Shown piece by piece: positions 15,614 to 23,338 of a stretch of DNA of 29,596 nt (positions are counted from its first letter, which is position 1; every line of letters starts with the position of its first letter). This DNA comes from Ramlibacter sp. (GTDB lineage: Bacteria; Pseudomonadota; Gammaproteobacteria; Burkholderiales; Burkholderiaceae_C). Made by a program: the position numbers and the translations under genes. The stretch lies in the NCBI GenBank assembly GCA_021156245.1, contig JAJNBO010000041.1, positions 1 through 29,596 of the forward strand. Direction: 5' to 3'. A model generated the notes under the pieces. That model saw only the letters and a program-made list of their open reading frames with translations. It did not search any database and was not told the DNA's origin.

Positions 15614-16285
15614 TCAGGGAGCCGGGAACAGGTCGGCCGCATGGCCAGCTTTGTCGCGGGGCAGGTGCGACGTGGCGCCCCATGCGTCGATGTGCAGGCC
15701 GCCGGCGTCGAAGCGCAGGCGGCTGATGGCCGCGTTCTCCAGCGACCAGGTGCGCGGCGTGTCCAGCGGCAGGCCTCGCGCGGCGCGGTACAGGGCATCG
15801 AGCACGCCGCCATGGCAGACGATGGCCAGCGTCTGCCCGGCGTGCTCGCGCGCCAGCCGTTCCACCGCGCCGACGCATCGCTCGCTGAAATCGCGGCGGG
15901 TTTCGCCGCCGGGCGGGCCGAAGCCGGGCTCGCGTCGCAGCCAGCGGCTGTGGTCTTCGGGCCAGCGCTCCTCGATCTCGTGGGCCAGCAGGCCCTGGAA
16001 GACGCCGAAATGCTGCTCACGCAGGTCCGCGTCGATGCGCAAGGGCACACCGACCTGCGCTGCCAGCGCCTGTGCCGTCTGCATCGCGCGCGCCAGGTCG
16101 CTGCTGTACACGGCGTCGATGGCTTCACGCGCCAGCGCCTGCGCCACCCATGCCGCCTGCTCGCGGCCCGTGGCGTTGAGCGCCACATCGGTCTGGCCCT
16201 GGTAGCGGCCGTCGCTGTTCCATGCGGTTTCGCCATGGCGGATCGCCAGGATCGTGGTCACGGGAGATGCTTGCTGCGTGGACAT
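15614..16285 (-). CDS. Histidine phosphatase family protein (phosphoglycerate-mutase-like)
   Basis: 223-residue member of the branch-1 histidine phosphatases (GpmB/CobC-like). The nucleophile motif RHGE (16-19, His17) is in TILAIRHGETAWN, then RYQGQTDVALNATGREQA and SSDLARAMQTAQ. Acid Glu lies in LREQHFGVFQG, and the second His is in VCHGGVLDALYR. The family covers cofactor-dependent mutases and phosphatases acting on small phosphate esters; the LREQHFGVFQG block favours phosphatase. The ATG at 16285 is preferred to a frame opening further upstream because the protein then starts MSTQQASPVTTILAIRHGE. It leads the minus-strand transporter operon and is divergent from mutS. Confidence 0.85.
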   Translation of the reverse strand: MSTQQASPVTTILAIRHGETAWNSDGRYQGQTDVALNATGREQAAWVAQALAREAIDAVYSSDLARAMQTAQALAAQVGVPLRIDADLREQHFGVFQGLLAHEIEERWPEDHSRWLRREPGFGPPGGETRRDFSERCVGAVERLAREHAGQTLAIVCHGGVLDALYRAARGLPLDTPRTWSLENAAISRLRFDAGGLHIDAWGATSHLPRDKAGHAADLFPAP

Positions 16286-16302
16286 GCGTGGACATGCGTG
16301 GA
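16275..16302. repeat. 10-bp tandem repeat at the phosphatase start
   Basis: Unit GACATGCGTG occurs at 16281-16290 and 16291-16300, with part units on both sides. The phosphatase ATG lies inside the first unit and the second unit supplies another, out-of-frame ATG ten bases upstream. Slippage here would change the spacing between ribosome-binding site and start. Confidence 0.6.
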
Positions 16303-16445
16303 AGTGGAGGCTTGCGCCGGATGGTCGGACACCCGGGCGCCGGCGGTCCAATCAAATCTCATGATGCGACCCATCAGCGATCGGGGTAAACCCGGCCTGC
16401 ACGCGCGTGTCCCATAAGATGTCGCGGTCCGTGCACCGACTCCCC

Positions 16446-19064
16446 ATGAAAAACGCTGAAGCGCCCCAAGCGAACTCCAGGCCGATCGAGCTGGAAAGAC
16501 ACACGCCCATGATGGCCCAGTACCTGGGCATCAAGGCGGAGTATCCGACCACGCTGGTCTTCTACCGCATGGGCGATTTCTACGAACTTTTCTATGACGA
16601 CGCCGAGAAGGCGGCGCGGCTGCTCGATATCACGCTCACCCGCCGCGGCATGTCCGCCGGGGAACCGGTGGTGATGGCGGGCGTGCCTTTCCACTCGATG
16701 GAGGGCTACCTCGCGCGCCTGATCCGCAGCGGCGAATCCGTGGCGATCTGCGAACAGGTCGGTGAAGTGGGCGCGGCCAAGGGCCCGGTGGAGCGCAAGG
16801 TGATCCGGGTGGTCACGCCCGGCACGCTGACCGACACCGAGTTGCTCGGCGAGAAGTCCGAGGCCGTGCTGCTGGCCGTCCACCAGGGCGCGCGCAACCG
16901 CACCGGCCTGGCCTGGTTGAGCGTGACGCAGGGGGCGCTGCAACTGGCCGAATGCGACGGCGACGCCGTCGGCGACTGGATCGCGCGCATCGGCCCGAGC
17001 GAGGTGCTGCACGCCAGCGACATCACGCCGGCCTACGGCCAGCGGCTGCAGGCGGTGCGCGGCAGCGTTCCGTTGACGGAGCGCCCAGGCTTCCAGTTCG
17101 ACAGCGGCCTCGGCCAGCGCAAGCTGCTGGAACAGCTGCAGGCCGCCAGCCTGTCCGCCTGGGGCGCCGACGACCTCGTGCAGGCGCACGCCGCTGCCGC
17201 GGCGCTGCTGGCATATGCCGAACACACGCAGGGCCGCGCGTTGTCGCACGTTCGCCAGCTGCAGGTGGTGCGCGACGGTGAGCGCATCGAGCTGCCCCCG
17301 GCCACGCGCCGCAACCTGGAGCTGGTGCAGACGCTGCGCGGCGAGGACAGCCCCACCGTGTTTTCCCTGCTGGACACCTGCATGACGGGCATGGGCAGCC
17401 GCATGCTCAAGTCTTGGCTGCTGGAGCCACTGCGCGATCGCGGCGTCGCCACCCAGCGGCTGGACGCCATAGCCGGCCTGCGCGAAGGGCTGTGGAAGCA
17501 ATTGCGCGCGGAACTCAAGGGCGTGAGCGACGTGGAGCGCATCACCGCCCGCATCGCGCTGCGCCAGGTGCGCCCGCGCGAGCTGGTGGGCCTGCGCTGG
17601 GCGCTGGCCAAATCGCAGCAGGTGGCCGCGATGCTGCAGGGCCTGCCCGGCCTCATGGCCCATGACGCGCACGACCTGCAGCCGCCCGCCGGCTGCGCGG
17701 AGCGCCTCGTGGCCACCTTGCGCGAGGACCCCGCCGCCCTGGTGCGCGACGGCGGCGTCATCGCCACCGGCCACGACGCGGAACTCGACGAGCTGCGCGC
17801 CATCCAGGACAACTGCGACGGTTTCCTGCTGGACCTGGAGACGCGCGAGCGCGCCCGCAGCGGCATCGCCAACCTGCGCGTGCAGTTCAACAAGGTGCAC
17901 GGCTTCTACATCGAGGTCACGCAGGGGCAGCTGGACAAGGTGCCGGCTGACTATCGTCGCCGCCAGACCCTGAAGAACGCCGAGCGCTTCATCACGCCGG
18001 AGCTGAAGGCCTTCGAGGACAAGGCCCTGTCGGCGCAGGAGCGGGCGCTGGCGCGCGAGAAGTGGCTGTACGAGCAGTTGCTGGACGCGCTGCAGGAGCA
18101 CGTGCCCGCCCTCACGCGCCTGGCGCGCGCGCTGGCGTCGCTGGACGCGCTGTGCGCCCTGGCGGAGCGATCCCTCACGCTCGGCTGGTGCCGTCCGCAG
18201 TTCATGCGCGAGCCCGGCATCGAGATCAGCAAGGGCCGGCATCCGGTGGTGGAGATGCGGCTGGCGGAAACCACCGGCGGAGCCTTCATCCCGAACGACA
18301 CGCGCCTCGGTCCCAAGCAGCGCATGCAGGTGATCACGGGTCCCAACATGGGCGGCAAGTCCACGTACATGCGGCAGGTGGCGCTGATCTGCCTGCTGGC
18401 CTCCATGGGGTCCTTCGTGCCGGCCCAGGCCTGCCGCCTGGGGCCGATGGACGCGATCCACACCCGCATCGGCGCGGCGGATGACCTGGCCAACGCCCAG
18501 TCCACCTTCATGCTGGAGATGACGGAGGCCGCGCAGATCCTGCACGGCGCCACGGCGCAGAGCCTGGTGCTGATGGACGAGATCGGCCGCGGCACGTCCA
18601 CCTTCGACGGCCTGGCGCTCGCCTCCGGCATCGCCGCCCACCTGCACGACAGGACGCAGGCCTTCACGCTGTTCGCCACGCACTACTTCGAGCTGACCGA
18701 ATTCCCGGCAAAGCACCACTGCGCGGTGAACGTGCACGTGGGCGCCACGGAATCCGGGACGGACATCGTGTTCCTGCACGAGATCCAGCCCGGCCCGGCC
18801 AGCCGCAGCTACGGCATCCAGGTGGCCCGCCTGGCCGGAATGCCCACGGGCGTGGTGAACCACGCCCGCCATGCACTGGCTTCGCTGGAGAAACACCAGG
18901 AAGAAAGCCGCGAACAGGTAGACTTGTTCGCACCGCCGCCGGCTGCCGAGGCGCAGCCGCCGGGCAAGCTGGAAGCAGCCCTTGCCTCGCTGGACCCCGA
19001 CGCCCTGACGCCCCGCGACGCGCTCGACGCACTCTACAAGCTCAAGAAACTCATCCAACCATGA
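16446..19064 (+). CDS. mutS: DNA mismatch repair protein MutS
   Basis: Full-length MutS of 872 residues that recognises mismatches and small loops and recruits MutL. The mismatch-binding Phe-x-Glu is F45-Y-E47 in RMGDFYELF (E. coli 36-38). The ATPase has Walker [10 protein letters not shown] starting at 632, then [20 protein letters not shown] (the signature region) and Walker [21 protein letters not shown]. The C-terminus ends [12 protein letters not shown]. The ATG at 16446 (MKNAEAPQ) is chosen; in-frame ATGs at 16407 and 16419 would add a poorly conserved stretch. The stop overlaps the next ATG as ATGA, coupling it to the Anbu-like gene. All key residues are intact. Confidence 0.96.
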   Translation: MKNAEAPQANSRPIELERHTPMMAQYLGIKAEYPTTLVFYRMGDFYELFYDDAEKAARLLDITLTRRGMSAGEPVVMAGVPFHSMEGYLARLIRSGESVAICEQVGEVGAAKGPVERKVIRVVTPGTLTDTELLGEKSEAVLLAVHQGARNRTGLAWLSVTQGALQLAECDGDAVGDWIARIGPSEVLHASDITPAYGQRLQAVRGSVPLTERPGFQFDSGLGQRKLLEQLQAASLSAWGADDLVQAHAAAAALLAYAEHTQGRALSHVRQLQVVRDGERIELPPATRRNLELVQTLRGEDSPTVFSLLDTCMTGMGSRMLKSWLLEPLRDRGVATQRLDAIAGLREGLWKQLRAELKGVSDVERITARIALRQVRPRELVGLRWALAKSQQVAAMLQGLPGLMAHDAHDLQPPAGCAERLVATLREDPAALVRDGGVIATGHDAELDELRAIQDNCDGFLLDLETRERARSGIANLRVQFNKVHGFYIEVTQGQLDKVPADYRRRQTLKNAERFITPELKAFEDKALSAQERALAREKWLYEQLLDALQEHVPALTRLARALASLDALCALAERSLTLGWCRPQFMREPGIEISKGRHPVVEMRLAETTGGAFIPNDTRLGPKQRMQVITGPNMGGKSTYMRQVALICLLASMGSFVPAQACRLGPMDAIHTRIGAADDLANAQSTFMLEMTEAAQILHGATAQSLVLMDEIGRGTSTFDGLALASGIAAHLHDRTQAFTLFATHYFELTEFPAKHHCAVNVHVGATESGTDIVFLHEIQPGPASRSYGIQVARLAGMPTGVVNHARHALASLEKHQEESREQVDLFAPPPAAEAQPPGKLEAALASLDPDALTPRDALDALYKLKKLIQP

Positions 19065-19834
19065 CCTATTGCGTCGGCATCAAGCTCAATGCGGGACTGG
19101 TGTTCCTGTCCGACTCGCGCACCAACGCGGGCGTGGACAACATGCTGTCGGCGGGCAACCTGAGCATCTCCCAGTCCGTCCGCGAGATCCTGCAGGTCGA
19201 ACAGCTCAAGGAAAACGGCAGCGGCGACGCCATCACGATCTGGAACGCCACCAGCATGTTCGACGCCTGCCGCGTGCTGGGCCAGGCCGTGCGCCACGTC
19301 TACGACCGCGACGCCAAGGCGCTGCAGCACGCCGGCGTGGAGTTCAACGTCAACCTGATCTTCGGCGGCCAGATCCGCGGCGAAGGCATGCGCCTGTTCC
19401 AGGTGTATTCGGCCGGCAACTTCATCGAGGCCACCGCGGAGACGCCGTACTTCCAGATCGGCGAATACAAGTACGGCAAGCCGGTGCTGGACCGCGTGCT
19501 CACGCCCGAGACGGGCCTGGACGAAGCCGCCAAGTGCGCGCTGGTGTCCATGGATTCGACGATGAAGTCGAACCTGTCGGTCGGCCCGCCGCTCGACCTG
19601 GTGGTCTACGAGGCGAACCGTTTCGAGACCGACCGCGTGGTCTGCATCGACATGCAGAACCCGTACTTCCGCATGCTGCATTCGAGCTGGGGACAGAAGC
19701 TGCGCGAAGTGTTCGACAGCCTGGATCATCCCGTGTGGGACAGCTCGCATACCGAGACCCCGCTGCTCACGGCGGCCTCGGGCCGGGCCAAGCCGCTGAA
19801 GAAGATCACGCGGCCGGACGAACGACTGATTTGA
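19061..19834 (+). CDS. Proteasome-type peptidase (Anbu-like) with internal deletion
   Basis: 257-residue Ntn-hydrolase of the Anbu group (bacterial proteasome/HslV relatives). The N-terminal Thr that becomes the nucleophile is in [27 protein letters not shown], with the Asp17 equivalent in LSDSR. In the Anbu proteins I know, 20-25 residues follow VDN, including a conserved Lys (Lys33 of proteasome beta subunits), before the (S)AGNL motif. Here VDN is followed directly by [13 protein letters not shown] (about residue 28). An in-frame deletion seems to have removed that strand and the catalytic Lys. The rest ([62 protein letters not shown]) is typical and complete. It is translationally coupled to mutS. 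Probably inactive as a protease, unless the deletion is an assembly artefact. Confidence 0.88.
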   Translation: MTYCVGIKLNAGLVFLSDSRTNAGVDNMLSAGNLSISQSVREILQVEQLKENGSGDAITIWNATSMFDACRVLGQAVRHVYDRDAKALQHAGVEFNVNLIFGGQIRGEGMRLFQVYSAGNFIEATAETPYFQIGEYKYGKPVLDRVLTPETGLDEAAKCALVSMDSTMKSNLSVGPPLDLVVYEANRFETDRVVCIDMQNPYFRMLHSSWGQKLREVFDSLDHPVWDSSHTETPLLTAASGRAKPLKKITRPDERLI

Positions 19835-19840
19835 ATTTTT

Positions 19841-19916
19841 CGTCATTCCCGCGCAGGCGGGAATCCAGGGCGCCCTGTCTCGAAAGCCCTGGATCCCCGC
19901 CTCCGCGGGGATGACG
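19841..19916. repeat. REP-like inverted repeat element, copy 2
   Basis: Two mirrored arms: one begins CGTCATTCCCGCGCAGGCGG (19841) and continues with AATCCAGGGCGCC; the other is CCCTGGATCCCCGC on to GGGGATGACG (ending 19916). They can fold into one long imperfect hairpin. It shares its core with copy 1 (1984-2085). It starts 7 nt after the Anbu-like stop and ends 1 nt before the ATG of the next hydrolase, so the hydrolase Shine-Dalgarno region is made of element sequence. Confidence 0.85.
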
Positions 19917-19917
19917 G

Positions 19918-20724
19918 ATGCACCGCATGCCATTGATCGTCTTCTCCCACGCCAACAGCTTCCCGGCGGGGACCTACACCGTTCTCTTCGACCACCTGCG
20001 CTCCCGCGGCTTCGCGGTGAAGGCGGTGGACATGTTCGGGCACGACCTGGACTACCCGGTCACCAACAACTGGCCGCATCTGGTGCGGCAGCTGCACGAC
20101 TTCGCGGCGGACGAAGTGCAGAAAACCGGTGAACCGGCGTTCCTCGTCGGCCACTTGCTCGGCGGCTTCCTCAGCGCGATGTGCGCCGCGCGGCACCCGC
20201 AGCTCGCCCGCGGCGTGTTGCTGCTGGACTCGCCCCTGCTGGGAGGATGGAAGTCGCCGGCGCTGTGGGCCGCCAAGCGCACGCAGCTGGTCGGCTCCAT
20301 CTCGCCGGGCGCCGTCAGCCGCAGGCGCAAGAGCCGCTGGCCGTCGAAGGAGGCCGCCTTCGAGCACTTCCGGCACAAGAAGGCCTTCGCGCGCTGGGAT
20401 CCCCAGGTGCTGGCCGACTACATCGCGCACGGCACGGACGACGAAGGCGGCGAGCGCGTGCTGAGCTTCGACCGCGACATCGAGACGGCGATCTACAACA
20501 CGCTGCCGGACAACCTGGGCGGGCTGCTGCAACGCATCCGCTGCCCCGTGGCCTTCATCGGCGGGCTGCAGTCGCAGGAGATCCAGCAGGTGGGCCTCGG
20601 GCTCACCACGAAGATCACGCAAGGCCGCATGACGATGATGGACGGCAGCCACCTCTTTCCCATGGAACGGCCGCTCGCCACGGCAGCAGCCATCGAGGCC
20701 GGGCTGCTCGCGCTGCCCTCCTGA
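19918..20724 (+). CDS. Alpha/beta hydrolase with nucleophile Ser replaced by Leu
   Basis: 268-residue alpha/beta hydrolase. The oxyanion region is VFSHANSFPAGTY; the nucleophile elbow, expected G-H-S-L-G-G, reads VGHLLGGFLS with Leu80 encoded by TTG at 20155-20157. One C-to-T change from TCG would produce it. The catalytic His is likely in DGSHLFPMERP near the C-terminus. The remaining family pattern (DYPVTNNWPHLVRQLHDF, AKRTQLVGSISPGAVSRRRKSRW, HKKAFARWDPQVLADYI) is intact, so this is not a decayed gene; the enzyme is nonetheless predicted to be catalytically dead unless another residue serves. ATG 19918 or 19927 are both possible; the latter gives the more usual MPLIVFSHANS start. The ribosome-binding region derives from the REP-like element. 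Confidence 0.88.
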   Translation: MHRMPLIVFSHANSFPAGTYTVLFDHLRSRGFAVKAVDMFGHDLDYPVTNNWPHLVRQLHDFAADEVQKTGEPAFLVGHLLGGFLSAMCAARHPQLARGVLLLDSPLLGGWKSPALWAAKRTQLVGSISPGAVSRRRKSRWPSKEAAFEHFRHKKAFARWDPQVLADYIAHGTDDEGGERVLSFDRDIETAIYNTLPDNLGGLLQRIRCPVAFIGGLQSQEIQQVGLGLTTKITQGRMTMMDGSHLFPMERPLATAAAIEAGLLALPS

Positions 20725-20736
20725 AGAGCCTCGTTT

Positions 20737-20751
20737 TGCTGCATTGCAGCA
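20737..20751. promoter_or_regulatory. PhaR-like palindromic operator
   Basis: TGCTGCA-T-TGCAGCA is a perfect palindrome around one base and contains CTGC-N3-GCAG, the TGC-rich pattern I recall for PhaR, the polyhydroxyalkanoate-responsive repressor. It lies 67 nt upstream of the next hydrolase start. No other pha gene is present in the window. Confidence 0.4.
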
Positions 20752-20818
20752 CGCGTCCTACGCTCCTGCCGTCCGCGGGAGGACATCGGATGTACAGGGT
20801 CGTCTCCACAGTGGGGAC

Positions 20819-21610
20819 ATGCGTCCGAACTCCCTCGCCTTCCAGGCACCCTCCCTCGCGCTCCTCGCCACCGAGCCACTGCGCGCCATCCTCGATTTCT
20901 GTTCCTCCCGGGTCGGCCACGTCCCGACCGTCGCCGGCGACGGTCACCCTGTCGTCGTGTATCCCGGCCTGGGCGCCGGTTCGCTCACCACTTCGCAATT
21001 GCGCGGGCACCTGAAGCAGTGCGCCTTCACCGTGCACGACTGGGAGCTCGGCGTGAATACCGGACCCGCAGGCGTGTTCGACGACTGGCTGCAGCCCCTG
21101 GCGGAGCGCGTGCGTGCATTGCACGCGTTGCACGGCCGCAAGGTCAGCCTGGTCGGTTGGAGCCTGGGTGGCGTCTACGCGCGCGAACTGGCGAAGTGCG
21201 CGCCGCAAAGCGTGCGGCAGGTCATCACGCTCGCCACGCCCTTCGGTTCACTGGGGGGCGCCAACCATGCCGGAACGATGTTCAAGCTGCTGGGCGGCGA
21301 TACGTCGCAGCTGACCCGCGAGATGCAGGAGCGGCTGCGGGGCCGGCCGCCGGTGCCCACCACCTCGATCTACAGCCGCAGCGACGGCGTGGTGTGCTGG
21401 CGCGGTTGCCTCGAGCAGCGCGGCACCGACGTGGAGAACATCGCGGTGGAGGCCAGCCACCTCGGCATGCCGACGCACCCGGAGGTCCTGCGCATCATCG
21501 CCGACCGGCTCGCCCAGCCGGAAGGCGGGTGGCGCCCCTACCGGCGCGCCCGCGCCGCGATCAAGCGTGCCACTGCACCCAGCCGGTCCAGGAAGTCACC
21601 AGCACGATGA
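20819..21610 (+). CDS. Alpha/beta hydrolase (lipase/esterase-like)
   Basis: 263-residue alpha/beta hydrolase starting [20 protein letters not shown]. The oxyanion segment is [20 protein letters not shown], the nucleophile elbow is [14 protein letters not shown] with an intact Ser, and [14 protein letters not shown] supplies a likely acid and [12 protein letters not shown] the His. The YPGLGAG/GWSLGG combination resembles PGAP1-like or triacylglycerol lipase-type cytosolic hydrolases. No signal peptide is convincing. The basic C-terminal tail ([19 protein letters not shown]) overlaps the end of uppP on the other strand by 50 nt. With a PhaR-like site upstream, a role in storage-polymer or lipid turnover is possible but unproven. 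Confidence 0.87.
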   Translation: MRPNSLAFQAPSLALLATEPLRAILDFCSSRVGHVPTVAGDGHPVVVYPGLGAGSLTTSQLRGHLKQCAFTVHDWELGVNTGPAGVFDDWLQPLAERVRALHALHGRKVSLVGWSLGGVYARELAKCAPQSVRQVITLATPFGSLGGANHAGTMFKLLGGDTSQLTREMQERLRGRPPVPTTSIYSRSDGVVCWRGCLEQRGTDVENIAVEASHLGMPTHPEVLRIIADRLAQPEGGWRPYRRARAAIKRATAPSRSRKSPAR

Positions 21611-22385
21611 TGCCGAAGGCGATGCGGTACCACGCGAACGGCGTGAAGCTGTGGGTGGAGATGTAGCGCAGCAACCAGCGCACGCACAGCCACGCACTCA
21701 GGAACGAGAACAGCAGGCCCACGCCGAACATCGGCAGGTCCTCCGGGCCGAGCTTGCCGCGCTCCTTGATCAGGCTGTACGCACCGGCGCCGATCAGCGT
21801 CGGGATGGCGAGGTAGAACGAGAAATCGGTCGCGGCCTTGCGCGAGAGCCCCAGCAGCATGCCGCCGATGATGGTGGCGCCGCTGCGGCTGGTGCCCGGG
21901 ATCAGTGCGAGGCATTGCACCAGCCCGAGCTTCAAGGCATCGGTCCAGCGCATCTCTTCCACCTCCTGGATGCGCACGTGCGACTGCGTGCGGCGCTCCG
22001 CCCACAGAATGACGAAGCCGCCGAGGATGAAAGTCGTGGCCACGACGGCGGGAGTGAACAGGTTTTCCTGGATCGCCTTGCCGAACAGCAGGCCCAGCAC
22101 GACGGCGGGAATGAAGGCGACGAGCACGTTCAGCGCAAAACGCTGCGCCTCCCGTTCGGTCGGCAGCGCGAGGATGGTGCTGCGGATCTTCTGCCAGTAC
22201 ACCAGGATCACGGCCAGGATCGCGCCGGTCTGGATGGCGATGTCGAACACCTTGGCCTTCTCGTCATCGAAGCCGAGCAAGGCGCCGGCGAGGATGAGGT
22301 GGCCGGTGCTCGAGATGGGGAGGAACTCGGTGAGGCCCTCCACGATGCCCATGATCGCGGCCTTCACCAGCAACACGACGTCCAC
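21561..22385 (-). CDS. uppP: Undecaprenyl-diphosphatase UppP (BacA)
   Basis: Polytopic inner-membrane phosphatase of 274 residues that recycles undecaprenyl diphosphate to the monophosphate carrier for cell-wall synthesis. The active-site blocks are [20 protein letters not shown] (with Glu16, Glu20 and His29) and [19 protein letters not shown]. About eight hydrophobic helices are visible. The start is taken as GTG at 22385, giving the usual start V(M)[12 protein letters not shown], with AGGGAGC five bases upstream. A TTG at 22400 is in frame but has no ribosome-binding site. Its 3' end overlaps the convergent hydrolase gene. Monocistronic in this window. Confidence 0.95.
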   Translation of the reverse strand: MDVVLLVKAAIMGIVEGLTEFLPISSTGHLILAGALLGFDDEKAKVFDIAIQTGAILAVILVYWQKIRSTILALPTEREAQRFALNVLVAFIPAVVLGLLFGKAIQENLFTPAVVATTFILGGFVILWAERRTQSHVRIQEVEEMRWTDALKLGLVQCLALIPGTSRSGATIIGGMLLGLSRKAATDFSFYLAIPTLIGAGAYSLIKERGKLGPEDLPMFGVGLLFSFLSAWLCVRWLLRYISTHSFTPFAWYRIAFGIIVLVTSWTGWVQWHA

Positions 22386-22545
22386 GCAAGCTCCCTGCAA
22401 AAGCGCGGATTATGGGGCTTGGTCCGGTCGAGCGGGGGCTAGCTCAGCCATCAACGGCGTCCGACAGCGCGTGTCGGAAACCACCTCCCATGGTCGCGCA
22501 CGGTGCCTACAAGATGTAACCCGGGCGGCGCCAATCATTGCGTCC

Positions 22546-22695
22546 ATGAAAATCATCAACCTGCTCCATGTGGTGTGCGCCCAGGCCTTCTACAAATGGG
22601 CGATGAAGGAAATCAACCCGATGCACCCGGACGTGCCGAAGATCATGCTGCGCCAGCATCAGCTCAACGAGAAGTACCGCCGCATCTGGGCTTGA
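22546..22695 (+). CDS. Small conserved hypothetical protein, 49 aa
   Basis: Frame reading MKIINLLHVVCAQAFYKWAM, then KEINPMHPDVPKIMLRQHQLNEKYRRIWA. The phrases FYKWAMKEINPMHPDVP look conserved in short uncharacterised proteins of Burkholderiales, by recollection only. The first half is weakly hydrophobic, the second amphipathic and charged. There is no clear Shine-Dalgarno sequence. A terminator follows 11 nt after the stop, which supports it being a genuine short transcription unit. Function unknown. Confidence 0.7.
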   Translation: MKIINLLHVVCAQAFYKWAMKEINPMHPDVPKIMLRQHQLNEKYRRIWA

Positions 22696-22706
22696 TGACC
22701 CCCGGC

Positions 22707-22750
22707 GGGCCGGTGCTGCCTCCCTTGAGGCGGTAGCGCCGGCCCGTTTT
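22707..22750 (+). terminator. Intrinsic terminator after the 49-aa gene
   Basis: A 14-bp stem (22707-22720 with 22732-22745; GGGCCGGTGCTGCC and GGTAGCGCCGGCCC, with two G-U pairs) has an 11-nt loop and is followed by GTTTT. It separates the small gene from the operon beginning at 22901. Confidence 0.75.
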
Positions 22751-22755
22751 CCGTT

Positions 22756-22781
22756 CCCCTCCCCCGCCCCCCGCTCCCCCC
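22756..22781 (-). other. Strong G-quadruplex motif (C-tract on the plus strand)
   Basis: The plus strand has C runs of 4, 5, 6 and 6 at 22756-22759, 22761-22765, 22767-22772 and 22776-22781. The minus strand therefore reads G6-N3-G6-N1-G5-N1-G4, a canonical four-tract quadruplex with loops of 3, 1 and 1. It is part of a ~50-nt pyrimidine-rich stretch between the terminator and the next operon, in which the G-rich strand is the template strand. Confidence 0.75.
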
Positions 22782-22860
22782 TCTCCATCCACTCCCGCCT
22801 GCCCGCATTTCGCGGCGCGCAGGCTGCGTTTCGTCGCACGGCGATGGCCCGGACTGGCGC

Positions 22861-22876
22861 CGGACTGCAAAGTCCG
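22861..22876 (+). promoter_or_regulatory. GNRA-tetraloop hairpin in the leader of the DUF2306 operon
   Basis: CGGACT-GCAA-AGTCCG forms a perfect 6-bp stem with a GCAA (GNRA) loop, ending 24 nt before the ATG at 22901. Such a loop is unusually stable and can dock in tertiary contacts. Role in translation is inferred. Confidence 0.45.
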
Positions 22877-22900
22877 CTCCATCGAACCCGGAGACCCGCC

Positions 22901-23311
22901 ATGCAAATGACCCCCGTGATTGCCGTCCACGTGACCGCCGCCCTGCTGGCGGTGGTCACCGGCCCCGTCGCGCTCTGGGCGCGGCGCGGCCGGATCCAGC
23001 ACCCGCGCCTGCACCGCGCCTTCGGCTACGCCTGGGTGACGCTGATGCTGATCACCGCCGTCTCGGCCATCTTCATCCGCGACCGCGAGCTGCCCAACAT
23101 TGCCGGCTACACGCCCATCCACCTGCTGGTGCCCGTCACGCTGGTGAGCCTGTTCGGGGCCTTCTGGTTCCTGGCCCGCCGCAACATCCGCGCGCACCAG
23201 CTGGTGATGCGCAACCTGTACATCGGCGCCTGCCTCGTCGCCGGCGCCTTCACGCTCCTGCCGCAGCGCTTCCTCGGCCAGCTGCTGTGGGGCTCGCTCG
23301 GCCTCGCCTGA
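22901..23311 (+). CDS. DUF2306 domain-containing membrane protein
   Basis: 136-residue protein with four hydrophobic helices at about 5-25, 42-59, 72-92 and 104-121. The family's conserved His positions are seen in RIQHPRLHRAFGYAWV (34, 38) and NIRAHQLVMRNLYIG (99); these resemble haem- or quinone-facing histidines, though the function of DUF2306 is unknown. An in-frame start further upstream exists, but the ATG at 22901 has CCCGGAGA seven bases before it. It is the first gene of a seven-gene operon; the next gene starts 27 nt downstream. Confidence 0.85.
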   Translation: MQMTPVIAVHVTAALLAVVTGPVALWARRGRIQHPRLHRAFGYAWVTLMLITAVSAIFIRDRELPNIAGYTPIHLLVPVTLVSLFGAFWFLARRNIRAHQLVMRNLYIGACLVAGAFTLLPQRFLGQLLWGSLGLA

Positions 23312-23338
23312 ACCCCTCCCCACCTCCAAGGAACCGCC

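Noticed and set aside
10414..16205. Three long plus-strand frames (about 10414-12681, 12131-14335, 14175-16205) opposite the transporter operon
   Set aside because: Low-complexity Arg/His/Gln-rich translations typical of the complementary strand of GC-rich genes; the minus-strand genes have full families of motifs.
16407..16445. Upstream ATGs (16407, 16419) for mutS
   Set aside because: They add a non-conserved stretch; MKNAEAPQ at 16446 is nearer the usual distance from the mismatch-binding FYE motif.
16374..19058. A very long open frame antisense to mutS (minus strand)
   Set aside because: It is the mirror of a high-GC gene: His/Arg/Gln/Ala-rich composition with no motif, whereas the plus frame is unmistakably MutS.
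19140..19160. Frameshift as the cause of the missing Anbu segment
   Set aside because: The frame is continuous on both sides of the junction, so an in-frame deletion (real or from assembly) fits better than a frameshift.
22386..22400. TTG at 22400 as start of uppP
   Set aside because: The GTG at 22385 has AGGGAGC at proper spacing and gives the family N-terminus.
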